Assembly: GCF_000471905.2 (NCBI RefSeq)
Contig: NW_006500340.1
Span: 227,731-291,730, forward strand
DNA: 64,000 nt
Reading direction: 5' to 3'
Source of the DNA: Amborella trichopoda
Taxonomy: Eukaryota; Streptophyta; Magnoliopsida; Amborellales; Amborellaceae
Below are positions 46,290 through 59,010 of the stretch, piece after piece; within the stretch, counting starts at the first letter, position 1; each line of letters opens with the position of its first letter. The notes below the pieces were generated by a model, which was given only the letters and a program-made list of their open reading frames with translations, did not search any database and was not told where the DNA came from. The position numbers were made by a program, and so were the translations under genes.

Positions 46290-48330
46290 GAGTATGTGAT
46301 CACCATGGTTCTTGTCCTAAATAGATTGGAAACCGATCTGCAGCATGTAGTGGGGGTGCCTCAACCCCAGACCATAGCATCCGACCTCCTGCATCATACA
46401 ATTGCCATTTGCACTGCTATACGATTCTTGGCCCTCTCTCATAAACCCATCCCTCTTTCTATTGCCCGCTCCCTTTTCTTCCAATCTCAATACCTTTGCC
46501 TACGACACCCTCATAAGAGCTTTTGCTAACTCGTCTAGCCCCTACTCTCGCACGCTCCTCCTCCATCCTGACAACTTCACCTTCCCCTTCCTCCTCAAGG
46601 CCTCTTCCGCACGCAACTCTCTCCCAGAATGGCAGCAGCTCCATGACCACATCATCAAGCTCGGCTTCCACTTCAACACCTCCTCCACATGTACTCCCAA
46701 TGCGGCCACCTTGATGATGTGCGGCATGTTCGACTCTGCCCCTCCTTGCCTAGACATTGTCTCTTGGAACACCCTCATTGATGCCTGCTCCAAACTTGGA
46801 GCCCTCAAGGCCGCACATGACCTCTTTGATAGCATGCCTCATGAAAGAAATGAATCACATGGAGTGCCATGATCTCGGGCTATGCCAACTATGGAGACTT
46901 GGCAATAGCCCGCTCCTTGTTGGACAGCATGCCGTTTAGAAAGAACACGGTGCATGGAATTCTATGATCTCAGGTTTTGCGAGATCCGGGCTGTTGTCCC
47001 TTGCTCGCTGGGCTTTTGATGAGATGCCCTTGCAGAACATGGTCTCGTGGAATGCCATGATCCCTGCCTACACTCAGAGCGGAAACATGAATTCTGCACA
47101 TCGGTTGTTCAAGGAGATGCCCGAGAGAGACGTGGTGTCATGGACCACCATGATTTCTGGCTATGTGCAGAACAACCGCTTCAAAGATGCACTGTTTCTG
47201 TTCAACAAGATGCAATTGGACAAAGACGTGAAACCAAATGAGATTACGTTGGTGACTATGCTGTCGCCGTGCGCGCACTTGGCAGCACTCAATCAAGGCA
47301 GATGGATTCATACATACATGGAGCGCAACAACATAGTGATATGCAACAATTTGGGTGCCGCCCTCGTAGACATGTACACAATGCGGGAGCATTGAGACCG
47401 CAGTCAGGGTCTTCTGGGGTTTGGAGCACAGGAATGTGCTCATCACAGGACTGGCCATGCATGGACTCGTCAACGACATCCTGGAAGCGTTCTCTTGCAT
47501 GCAGAGGGAGAAGGTGAGGCCCAATGACATTACATTCATCTGGTTGCTGATGTCGTGTAGTCATGGAGGTCTGGTGGATGAGGGGCGTGCATTCTTCATG
47601 ACAAAGGAACAAAGGATTAAGCCTGAGATTAAGCACGACGGATTCATGGCCAACCTGCTAGGACGAGCGGGGTTCCTTGAGGCCGAAAGGCTCATCAAAA
47701 GCATGCCCACGAATCCCGACATAATGGTTTTGGGTGCTCTGCTAAGCGCTTGTAGGATTCACCGCAGCGTCAATATTGTGAATCGATCTCATGGAATTGG
47801 AGGGTGGTCAAGAAGCTGGCTGCCATGTGCTCCTCTCAAACATATATGCTGCTGCTGGCAGATGGGACGACCTCAACGAGGTTAGGAATTGCATGAAAAG
47901 AAAGGGTATCAAGAAAGTTCGAGGTTCCAGTCTCATCGAGATGGAAGGCACCATTCATGAGTTTATCGCTGGGGATTGGTCACACTCCCAAACGAAGGAG
48001 ATCTATTTATGGTTGAAGGCAATGGACAAGAAGTTGAGGTCTGAAGGTATATAAGCCTGACACCATGGGTGCGTTATTGGACGTGGATGAAGAGTATAGA
48101 GAGGCTTGGCTTTTGCAGCACAGTGACAAGGTAGCAGTTGCGTTTTCCATGATCAATGCCCTTCCTGGAGGGTCGGCAGTGCCTGTAAGGATTGTAAAAA
48201 ACCTGAGGATATGTGGGGATTGTCATTCCTTTGTGAAGTTCATCTCCAAGTTGTGTGAGGGATATACTCATCCGGGATCGCAATAGGTTCCATCATTTCA
48301 AAAATGGTAACTCTAGACCGTTGGAAGACG
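46290..48330 (+). pseudogene. PPR-DYW gene, frameshifted
   Basis: This is a near-complete second PPR-DYW gene without introns. In order it reads NTFAYDTLIRAFANSS (46490 on), DIVSWNTLIDACSKLGALKA, NMVSWNAMIPAYTQSGNMNS, DVVSWTTMISGYVQNNRFKD, EITLVTMLSPCAHLAALNQG, LITGLAMHGLVNDILEAFSC, the E motif (LGALLSACRIH, then VLLSNIYAAAGRWDDLNEVR) and a DYW part (QHSDKVAVAF, ICGDCHSF, RDRNRFHHFKNGN). The frame changes at least at about 46490, 46860, 46950, 47385, 47680-47780 and 48260. Position 48053 is a stop that splits the E and DYW parts. The terminal CSCGDYW is absent. Conserved motifs are otherwise well kept, so loss is recent or some shifts are sequence errors. It is not a simple copy of the intact gene at 41964. 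Confidence 0.85.
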
Positions 48331-49804
48331 TGACTTTTTATTCCACAGGGCCGTTTGGAATTCGTTAACAGGGATTAGAGGCCATAATCTTATCTCCTGT
48401 AAGCCTGGAGAAAGTCCCAGAGCAGAAAAACCATGGCCGTGTTCCTGCTCTAATTAACAGATGAGGCTTCCTGCCAGCTCTCTTGTTGATGATTAATGAA
48501 GCAAATATTGTTACTTAGGTGAAATTTGTACTCTTCTAAATATCTAATCCTCCCAATTAATGCAATGAATTCTGCAAAAAACCCAAAAGGCATCTGTGTG
48601 ACTTCGCTGAAGTGCAGAATACCACATTGTGAAGAGTTGAAAGTCACCATATTCAGCTCCATTACTTTGACGGTTCGGGACTGGATCAGTTTTAATGGTG
48701 CTAGCAGGACAGACGTCACATTGCAGCCTTTGCTATGCATGTCATAAAATACAAAGAGATCGAATATGATTAGTTATCACACCCACTTGTGAATAACTAA
48801 AAGACATCATGGTACAAAACGTTCGCTCAGGAAGAAGAAGAAGCTCAACAACTAATGAATCATCACACACGCTTGAGAATAATCAAAAGATATCATAACA
48901 CAAAACATTCACTTAGGGAGAACAAGATGGACAAGACTCAATAGCTAAATTAAGACCTCACAACTCGTCAACGCCAAGAGTCAAACGCATTCCATGAAAG
49001 CGCTTGTTTGGGATTTACAAATTGTTTAATCCATTTCAATCTTCCATGAGTTTGGCTGATCTTGCTCTATCATCAGGTTGGTTAACCTTGCTCGGTGCAC
49101 AGGAGGCAACTTCATAAAATGATATAGGTGTCGAACAAAAAAGAGACCATGTTTCAGGTTGGCCACGATTCAATGCCTCTCTCTTTGAGACTTTTAGAAA
49201 TTTGGCTAAATTTTATTTATTCCAATTATACTCAATTTAGATGGAGACATTCATCCATTACACTCCCATCTTTACCATAGAAGAGTAACAATCTTCATTA
49301 CTAACTTCCATTTTTTGCAGAAAAAATACAGTTTGAAAAACACAGGTAGATATTCCATACTAGCACAACTGAAGTTTAGGTAGATATTCCATATTAGCAC
49401 AACTGAAGCTTTTATTGTATCATTGTATCTTAAGAGTTGTAATTTTGTTGAAACAGCAAGTGGAAGAGGGCATCCCATCCTCGCACCAGAGAAATGGCGA
49501 ATATTTCAAGGTCGCAAATACAAAGAGAACGCATAATTGGAAACTCAGAAACATATATTCATTGTCAAAGCAAACCTACTAAAACCAAAACATGAGTTCT
49601 ACCGAAATATCTCAAAATCAGGTCCACATTAGGGAGAAATAAAATGAGTCATAAACTGAAACTACCACGTCTAAAGCTATAATTATCATCAAAATTAAAG
49701 CAATATTCCAGGAATCCGTTTTACCCATGCTTCAGTATTTAAAAGTAATAAAAATAAAAAAGCAAAACGCAAGAGCAAGCAAAATGCGTCCAGCCACCAC
49801 AAGT
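48331..49804. other. Intergenic, 3' flank of HSP90
   Basis: Convergent ends of the PPR relic and the HSP90 gene. A near-duplicate phrase, 'aggtagatattccata', occurs near 49345 and 49378. No gene was seen. Confidence 0.6.
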
Positions 49805-52800
49805 TTAGTCGACCTCCTCCATCTTGCTGCCCTCAGCATCAATATCTTCAAGAGGAGGCATGTCAGAGTCCTGTTCTGCAGCAGTGTCATCCTCATCGAT
49901 GCTCAGGCCCAGCTTGAGCATGCGGTGGATCCTGTTACCAAAAGTGTTGGGGTCATCCAGGCTGAACCCAGAGGTGAGGAGAGCAGTCTCAAAAAGGAGC
50001 AACACCAAATCCTTGACGGACTTGTCATTCTTGTCGACATCTGCCCTCTTCCTGAGCTCCTCCATGATGGCATTCTCAGGGTTGATCTCCATTGTCTTCT
50101 TGCTGGACATGTAGCCTGACATGTTGCTGTCCCTCAGGGCCTGAGCTTTCATGATTCTTTCCATGTTGGCCGTCCACCCATACTCCCCAGTGACAAGGCA
50201 GCATGGGGAGTCCACCACACGGTCAGAGACCACCACCTTCTCCACCTTGTCGCCCAAAATGTCCTTGATCACCTTGCAAAGCCCCTCAAACTTGGCCATG
50301 AGGCTTTCCTTCTTCTTCTTCTCATCCTCACTTTCATCAAGTTTTAACCCCTCCTTTGTCGCAGAGACTAGCTTCTTCCCTTCATACTCCTTCAATTGGC
50401 CCACGGCATACTCGTCAATGGCATCCACCATGTAGAGCACCTCATACCCCTTCTTCTTCAGCCTCTCAAGAAAAGGAGAGTTCTCAACTGCCTTCTTGCT
50501 CTCTCCAGTGATGTAGTAGATCTCGCTCTGGCCTTCCTTCATCCTGGTGACATAGTCCTTAAGGCTTGTCATTTCATCCCCGCTCTTGGTGGAGTGGTAC
50601 CTCAGCAGGTCAGCAAGCTTTGACCTGTTCTGTGTGTCCTCATGGATGCCGAGCTTGATGTTCTTGGAGAAGGACTCGTAGAATTTGTCGTAGTCTTCCT
50701 TGTTCTCAGCAACCTCAAAGAAGAGTTCGACGCACTTCTTGACAAGGTTCTTCCTGATCACCTTCAGGATCTTGTTCTGCTGAAGCATCTCTCGGGAGAT
50801 GTTCAATGGGAGGTCCTCCGAGTCCACAATTCCCTTCACGAAGCTAAGGTACTCGGGGATCAACTCCTCACAGTTGTCCATGATGAAGACACGCCTCACA
50901 TAAAGCTTGATGTTGTTGAGCTTCTTCCTGGTGTCAAAGAGATCGAAAGGAGCCCTCTTGGGCACAAAGAGGACAGCCTTGAACTCAAGCTGCCCCTCCA
51001 CAGAGAAGTGCTTGACTGCAAGGTGCTCCTCCCAGTCATTCGTGAGGCTCTTGTAGAAGGCCGCATACTCCTCCTTGACGATCTCTTCAGGCTTCCTCAT
51101 CCATATGGGTTTCTGTTTGTTAACGACTGCCCATTCATGGGACACCTCCTTGATCTTCTTCTTCTTTTTCTCTTCCTTCTCCTCATCCACTTCCTCAACC
51201 TTTCCTTCCTCATCCTTCTTCTCTTTCTCCTCATCATCTTCATCATCAGAGACCTCCTTCTCAGTAGTCTTCTCAGTCCAAAGGGAAATGGGATAACTGA
51301 TAAATTCTGAATGCTTCTTTACGAGATCCTTCAAACGCCTCTCCTCAAGGTACTCCAACTGCAATCAAAGATATAAAAATTCAATTTTCAACAAAAAAAT
51401 AATAATAATGACAAAGATACCAGTAAGTGTGTCGCATTGGACCTTTTTTTCCATTTTTCTTAGATGCACAGAAAACTATGGCAAATGACAACAAAAGCAC
51501 TCGAAATAACCATAAACAATATAATTAATACCTAAACAATTAAAAAATTAAGCTATCAAATCCACTAGACTTTACTGGTAACTGCCAGAATATTTTTTCT
51601 TCTAAATGTACAAAATGACATAGGAAATGACAACAAAATCACAAAAAGCATGCAACAATATGCAGAACCAACACCTTTATGCAATTGAGGCAGTGAAGTC
51701 CAAACCTTGTTTTTACAAAATGTACAGGTACATCAAGTAAATGATAAAAATGGAACTGAACAAGCATTTTCAAGGAGATATAGCCCCAATGCCTATTGCT
51801 TTTCTTTATTCATTCCAGATTCTCATTCTCGTTGCATTAGAAGTGCCCTCTTTTGAGTATATATTTTTTTTCATTTCCTCTGAAAGCAGAATGAGAGTCA
51901 CATGTAACAAAGTAAAAACTGTATTTGGAATGTTCATCTAACATCATCTAAAGAACAGTCTGCATTGAATCATTATAAAATTGAAAGAAAAAAAAAAGGG
52001 ACAAAGATTCAATTTCCCAAAAGGCGACAGATGCTGAAAAAAGGGGTACAGATGACAAAAGGATAGTAACTAACAACTTCAATAAAAAAGAAAGGATAGT
52101 AACTAACAGTCTTCAGTACACTGTTCTTTCCCAAAATGCTCAGAAAGCTGGGAGCAAATGTAAAATAAATTGAGACAGCCATCCACGAAGAGAGATATGA
52201 CTTGGCCATAAAGCTAGGAAAACTATCGTGTGCAACAAAACAAGAAAAACTTCGGAGTTTCCCTTGGATGGTACTTTAAAATGTAGTATAAAGCATAAGG
52301 AGTGAAAATAAAAACTATAAACAAAAAGAATGAGATTTTGGAGAAGTACACTATGATCCTCGTGAGTACAGGTAGTTCATGTTTATGAGGTTGTTACTGT
52401 CCTATAAATTGTAAATTGTTCATGGTGGTGAAAGAGAAAGTAGGACACACAATTTGGAATCATGCAGTTCTCTGACCCTACTTTATTGGACAAAATGGCT
52501 GGACCATACTAGCCCTCATAACTTGAAACCAAAACTTTTAAGTTTCATTTTAAACTCAAAACTAATTAAAACAAGCTCAAGGGCTGTTACATACTTACAT
52601 CCCCACCCCCTCGTCCAAACTCCTCTCTGAGACTCTGAAAGCGAGTGAGAGTGAGACTCTGAGAACGAGTGAGAGTGAGAGTGAGTGTGAGAGGGGGAGA
52701 GGGAGGGGGAGGGGGAGAGAGAGGAGCTTGAACAAGGGAGTGGGGGAATATAACACCCCCCTTCCCCTTTTATAAAAGCAACTTTAATTTGATGATCCTT

Positions 52801-54446
52801 TGAGAATCGAAGTAAGGGTCCAACTACTTCTTAAGGAGAAAAACACTATGCTATATAGTTTCAGCTTTGAAGAGTTCATTATTGCTTAAGAGTTCATTAT
52901 TGCTTAAAGAGCCAAAAGACAATTTTGTCAAAAAAAAGACAAAGGAAAGGACCTCTTTATGAATTTGAAATATATTTGACCCATTTTTCAAATTTAGAAA
53001 AATTAAAAAGACCATATTTCTCAAAAAAAAAAAATAAATAAAAGGACCATATTTCTCAAAAAAAAAAAATTAAAAGGACCATACAAAATTTTCCCTTAAA
53101 AATATCATGTAATTATTTTATATATAGCAATACAATCTCGTCAACAGTTCAAGAAATAGTAATTTCAATTAAAACAACAAATAAATACGATATGTAAAAT
53201 TTACGGAAAGTAGCATAATAACACATAAATAAAGCATGGCCAGCGAAAACAAATAAGTAAACAAACAAATATAAAAAGCATGGCAGTAAAGTATACAGGA
53301 ATCTCACACAGATAATTACATCACCACCACCACCATAAACCAATCAATCATCCAAATACCCCCATAAATATCGCACATGAAAAAAACACAACAGAATGAA
53401 AACGAGGGAAGAAGAGCAAAGTAGGCCAGCATAAGAAAACAACTAAGTAAACAAACAAATATAAAAAACATGGCAGTTAAAGTATACAGGAATCTCACAC
53501 AGATAATTACATCATCCAGCCAATCATCCAAATACCCCTTAAATAACACACATTAAAAAACACAACACAACATAATGACAACAAGGGAAGACCACATAAT
53601 GAAAACAAGGGAAGAACGGCAAAGTAGCAGTAGTACCTGATCCTCCTTCAAGAAGAGGGTGATTTTGGTTCCCCTGCCAAGGCTCTCGCCAGAGGAGTCC
53701 CTGGTAACAGTGAAGGAACCCCCAGCCTGAGACTCCCAAACGTACTGTTCGTCATCATTGTGCTTAGTGGTGACAATGACCTTCTCAGCGACCAAATAAG
53801 CAGAATAGAAACCCACTCCAAACTGACCAATCATGCTCACATCAGCACCGGCGGCCAGAGCCTCCATGAACTCTTTGGTTCCTGACCTTGCGATTGTCCC
53901 CAAATTGTTCACCAGATCTGATACCCACCCAAATACCCATAGTAATCAGACAAAAATCAGCAGATAATCAACAAGGAGATATAGAACTCATCCAAAAACA
54001 ATCAGCCAGCCGGTGAAGTAAACGGAGGACAAACAATTAAAATCGAGAGAGGGCTTACCAGCCTTGGTCATGCCAATGCCACTGTCGATGATGGAGAGAG
54101 TGTTGCTGGCCTTGTCAGGGACAATGTGGATGAAGAGCTCAGGCTGAGCATCGAGCTTGCTCTTGTCAGTGAGACTCTCAAACCGGATCTTGTCCAGGGC
54201 CTGCAGCACAGCACCAAACATACAAAACTCATCAACTTCAAACTCACAAAAGCGAACAGAGAGAGAGATAATACGAGAGAAAAAGAGAAAGAAAGGGAAG
54301 GGGGGCGTGGATATGATGCATACATCAGAGGCGTTGCTGATGAGTTCTCTTAAGAAGATCTCCTTGTTGGAGTAAAACGTGTTGATGATGAGGCTGAGCA
54401 ACTGGTTTATCTCAGCCTGGAACGCAAACGTCTCAACATCCGCCAT
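49805..54446 (-). CDS. HSP90: Cytosolic heat shock protein 90
   Basis: This is an ATP-driven dimeric chaperone of the cytosol and nucleus that matures kinases, receptors and NLR immune proteins. There are four exons: 54446-54324, 54200-54059, 53917-53637 and 51358-49805, all with GT-AG joins and consistent phase, giving 699 residues as usual for plant cytosolic HSP90. The N-terminal ATPase domain shows [18 protein letters not shown] (Glu34, Asn38), [19 protein letters not shown] and [17 protein letters not shown] charged linker begins around [11 protein letters not shown], followed by [18 protein letters not shown]. The middle domain includes [16 protein letters not shown]. The C-terminus ends in MEEVD, the docking tail for TPR co-chaperones. 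Intron 3 is 2.3 kb and contains a 190-bp tandem duplication and a GA-rich run (about 52615-52730). The upstream region has an HSE-like site. Whether the gene is constitutive or heat induced cannot be told from sequence alone. Confidence 0.97.
53249..53630. repeat. Tandem duplication, 2 x ~190 bp, in HSP90 intron 3
   Basis: The segment from 'aagtaaacaaacaaatataa' through 'caggaatctcacacagataa' and 'tcatccaaatacccc' occurs from about 53249 and again from about 53439. It lies near the 5' splice site of intron 3. Confidence 0.9.
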
Positions 54447-54591
54447 CGCTGCTTCTGTTGATCACCTCCACAAAAACCAGAAAGCTAACGACGATGGAAT
54501 CAGAAAAAAAGAGGGAAGCGCAGGCGATTAGGGTTTCTTGATGAGGAGGCAAGGAATGGAGGGGAGGTTTTTAAAGAGCAAAGAAAGGGTC

Positions 54592-54604
54592 TTCTAGAGA
54601 CTTC
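54592..54604 (-). promoter_or_regulatory. Heat-shock-element-like site upstream of HSP90
   Basis: On the gene strand the site reads GAAGTCTCTAGAA: two perfect GAA units around a one-mismatch middle TTC unit, the nGAAnnTTCnnGAAn pattern bound by heat shock factors. It lies about 145-160 bp before the start codon. A TATA-like TTTAAAAA lies between (about 54568-54575). Confidence 0.6.
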
Positions 54605-56350
54605 TATCACATTTGGTCCCACACGTTTTTTATATTGGACTTACTTTCTAATCATCTCACCTGTTTACCGTAAGTAGCAGAGTTATGAGGTTTATATAAA
54701 AGGGTAAACAAGGCACCTCAAAAATTAACAGGGAGAGGTGGTTACCGTACCCAAAAAATACTCAAATTCATATCGATTTTGAAAAAAAATAATTCAATTT
54801 TATAATACATTTTTTTAACGTAAATTTTCAATATTTTCAAGTGTTCATAAATCTATTCTATTTAAATTATTTATTAAATGTTAAACTTAATAATTAAATA
54901 CAAAATAAATTTTCAAATCACCACAAAAATGTCTACTATTCAAACAATATCTTACAACACCCTTCAAATGCTCGCTTCGGATGATTCAGAGCCTTGGCCC
55001 TATACAAACCTCACCCCCAGTATCTATTATCTAATGTCCATAGGTACATATCCAACCTGTCTGCCTAATTCTACATTCTGACATAAGGTTTACATTTCTT
55101 GGGGCCTTGTAATTTTTATGCTCCCGAACGTGAACCTACCTCCGTAAAAATGCTATTTTTGTCGCTCCAAATTTTTCCCAATTTGGAACATTACGAGCAA
55201 ACTCAAAAAAAATCTTAAAGCATTTGAGAAATTCATTTGGAAAAGTTAAAACTTATTTTCAGATTTTGATTAAAAAGTTGGTATACCTCTTGGTGTCACT
55301 TTTTAAGTAGAGGACATCACTCTTTTTTTTTTTCTTTTTTTTTTTTCTCTTTTTGTAGGTAATTCAGTAGGGGATGATAGGCCTCTATCCTGTTTTTATT
55401 TAAATAGTTATTAGGTTTTTAAATTATGAGGGAATTGGAAAGTAAAACGTGCAATTGAGGTATGGGGTGTACTGCCACCACCTTTGAGTATATGGGTACA
55501 TCACCCTTGAGTATAAATGGGATTTGTGCATGCAAATAGGGAGGTGCTATGTGGGCAACACATTCTGTATTGCCGAACGATTTCATGCTTCCCAATAATG
55601 TATTATCTATTTACCCCCTTAGGTAAACTAAGCATGTTATCCAATTGTTCCCTTGGGTAAAAAATAAGCTATAGAAATTTTTTTATGCCTTTTAATTTTA
55701 CGTATGTCAAATTATACTAGACTTATCTTACAAAATATCTTACTAATTTATATTTTTTTTAGAATGATATTTTATTTCATAATATTTGTTTTAAAGGATG
55801 GATATTTTAGAAAGTTAAATACTTGAAAATTGAAAATATAATGAGAATAATTTTAAAAATAAAACAATACTAGAATTAACAAGCAATTCAACTTATAACA
55901 TCTCGTAGATAGGTATTATAACTAAGAAGGAAAATGCATAATGTGAAACAGTACTAGCACACATTACTATTGTTTCACTCTCAATCTAATATTACTCCAA
56001 CAAGAACATAAATTCTACTTGTTACTTTAGGTGAAAATGCCCAAATCACTACCTAAGGAAATTGTTTGGATCTAAAATTTTGGAATCCATTAAAAATCAC
56101 CGGATGATTATTTCCGGTCAAAAATAATTGTTTGGAAATTCAAAATCCATCTTTCTCAAAAATACTCTTTCATGTGCTTTTTAAGTGATCATTTAATATA
56201 AAAATATCACTATAAAATCTACTGATTTTTTTTTAAAAAAAACAAATTATCGTTAATATACCTATATTTTAATAAATAAATAAAAAACCCAACTTTTCAA
56301 AACCTCCCCTACACCCTTTTTGTTCAATTTTTGGTTTTTTTGAATGAAAA
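54605..56350. other. AT-rich intergenic upstream of HSP90
   Basis: No gene was recognised. Homopolymer T runs near 55322-55350 and low-complexity AT sequence dominate. Confidence 0.55.
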
Positions 56351-56356
56351 TACCCT

Positions 56357-56476
56357 TTACGGTAGTTTTTTTACCATAATGAACATTACGGTAATTTAAA
56401 TACCGTAATAAGTTGAAATAGTATTACGGTAATTTAAATACCGTAATACTCATTACGGTAATTAAAATATCGTTAT
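56357..56476. repeat. Four tandem short hairpins with ACGGTA/TACCGT arms
   Basis: Four inverted-repeat units start at about 56357, 56385, 56423 and 56452. The two central units are identical 25-mers: arm ATTACGGTA, a 7-base AT loop, and arm TACCGTAAT, a perfect 9-bp stem. The outer two are the same unit with mismatches. The spacing is 28-38 bp. There is no coding context and the function is unknown. Confidence 0.88.
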
Positions 56477-56992
56477 ACCTTAATATTTGTCTAGCCTCAT
56501 AACAAATGATTTTCTACTCTCTCGAGTCTACTATCTATTTACTCCCTCAACAAAAATCTATGCTAACTGTATTTTTTAAAATCTTAAATTTTTAATATAT
56601 AATCTCTACTTAATTTTTATATGGTTCTCAAAATAAATTTTCAATATAGATTTTTAAGATACAGTCTCTACTTAATTTTTAAGATATAATCTCAAAACTT
56701 TTGAGTACCATATATAAAAGATTTTCATAAAGACTTAGTGAACCTTGCATGACTATGTCGTTTTCTCAAAACCATATTTATAGAGGTAGTTTTTTATCAA
56801 ATCATCCAATTTAATTTTAAAATACATGTCCAGTCTTCATAAACCATTTTACCGCATTCGCCTTTAATTTCCAACCGAGTCAAGTTCATAGCCAAAAAAA
56901 CAAATCATAAATACCATCTTATAATTTTATCCAAAATAAAACATGACTAAATAATCTCCATTAGAGCCTTGACAAAATACTTCATTTTTGAT

Positions 56993-57112
56993 AAATATGG
57001 AGAATTTATCAAGAGATCATCATCACATGCAACACATCATATTATAGACATTGTAAATATAGAGAATTTATCAAGAGATCATCACGCAACACATCATATT
57101 ATTGACATTATT
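56993..57112. repeat. Tandem duplication, ~62-bp unit
   Basis: The block 'gagaatttatcaagagatca' through 'caacacatcatattat' occurs from 56993 and again from 57055. The second copy is a few bases shorter. Confidence 0.9.
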
Positions 57113-57839
57113 GGGATGATGATCACTAAGACCGAGTTCCATCAGAGCACTCACTTCGTGCTTACATTTTGAATGAGTTACACCCATCTCTCATGTTTCA
57201 TCCTTAGGGCTCAAAACCCTTGATCAAATCACAACTCCATGTGTAATACTACCTTAAGTAGTTCATGCTCTTGCACAATAAGGCACTAAAAAAAAAATCG
57301 GTTCTTTCAAATTTGTTAGCACGTATCACTTAGTGTACATACACTCCATACATATTTATAAAAAAAAATAGCCAAAATATAACCAAAGCACAAATAAAAC
57401 GTTATTGAATCATCTTTCCCTATATGACCTTATCATGTAATGTGGGCTAGATTTCATACCTCAAAACTATGTAGTGTGGTACCTGTGCTTTTATTGATTC
57501 ATTATTTTTATTTGTTTGATAAGCTTTTGTGATATTGGAAGAGTACGCAACTGATGGAGAAGATATTGGTCATCGGTTTCACATGTCTTAAAGTGTCTAT
57601 CTTTTTGGCACTTGGATTCTCCTTGTCTCACACAGTGAAAAAATAATCTTCTTCATTTCATGATTTCAAATATCACAATTTCATTTCTTCTACTTATTTT
57701 TAGTGTTTCTATGTTACCACCAAGTCTCTTTTTATATTCATTTATTTCGAAAAAACCAATATGTTTTTATAAGTATTGTGTTTCTTCTTCTTTCTGCTAT
57801 TCCCAAATTGAACATTTTTTATATAAAGTGTCTTATCTC

Positions 57840-59010
57840 GCCAACTCTGTATTATCTCTCTCTGAAGTTTTACTATAATAAACCATACTCATAGCACACT
57901 ATAAAACCTTTTTAAATGAACCCTAAAAAATGTCTCCATAATTAAAAATCTAAATATGTGCCTTAACATGCAACATCTTTTAATTTACTGCAAGAAAGAA
58001 CTTGAGCATCCCATGATAAAAATATGATATCTTTCAACTTATAAATAGTCTATCTCCGAATCCTTTTGTGTATTGAAATAGACTCAAAAATATAAAATAG
58101 GGCTCAGTTTCATCCCTAAATCATATCATTTATTGAGTATTTATTTTAGTGACATTTACGTAATAATACAATTTTGTCAGCAGAAAATCAGGCTGAGCAC
58201 CTCTCTATAAAAAATTTGTTTATCTCAATCCTCAAATAATTTATCCTGAAATTGTTTGTATTGAAAATTAGACTCAAAACCAAATCATAACAATATAGTG
58301 TGAATCCTAAACAATACTTTTCTTCAGATAAATAAATAAGTGATATTTACATCACAAAAAAAATCATACTGCGGAACTTCAGGATGAACATTATCTAGTA
58401 AAATTGTATTTTCTCTCTACCCTCATGGAGTTTCCCTTTCAAACCAATTTTATTCAAAGTTATACACATAATAGTAACACATATATTTCCACAAAGCTTG
58501 TATCACTATGTTAAGTAAGCTTGATAATTATAGATATCCATGTCTAAATGAAAAACATACCAAATTGCAAAAATTCAGAATGACCTCTTTTCAATCCAAA
58601 ATTTTTATTCCTCTCTTCCCATAGATATTTCTCTCTTAAATAAATTTTATTAGAAACTAGACTCAAAATGGAAGTCTAAAAACTCAGTGTAAGCTATAAA
58701 ACATTCTGTTAATAATAGAAATAAAACAAGTCATGGAAATTGTTTTCGTTGCATAAAACAACACTTGTGCACCCTTCAATAAATTGATTATAGATTCCAA
58801 ACCATGAGGACTTTCTTGATGAAACTATTTCTGTTTGAAAGTAGACTCAAATGTATAAGTTACAATAAAATTTCAGCAAGAAATAAAATCATATGGTTGG
58901 TGAGAAAAATCATGAAACTCAATGGACAATTCCTGGATTTTGCAAGGTCAGTACTGACACCCTTCATTGATGATTCCATAACTCTCAATTCCCTTGGGAT
59001 CTCTTATTGA
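57840..59010. repeat. Decayed tandem array of ~190-bp units, about six copies
   Basis: Diverged units recur with the motif 'tagactcaaa' at about 58085, 58272, 58656 and 58841, with weaker versions near 57880 and 58455. Each is followed about 100-130 bp later by 'cag..tga.ca.c'-like text, for example 'caggctgagcacct', 'caggatgaacatta' and 'cagaatgacctctt'. Spacing is close to 187-195 bp. Identity between copies is low, so this is an old array. It may be satellite-like or part of the internal region of the LTR element to its right. Confidence 0.6.

Noticed and set aside
50396-51310. Long plus-strand open frames inside HSP90 exon 4 (for example 50642-51310)
   Set aside because: They are antisense shadows caused by the strong codon bias of the HSP90 exon.
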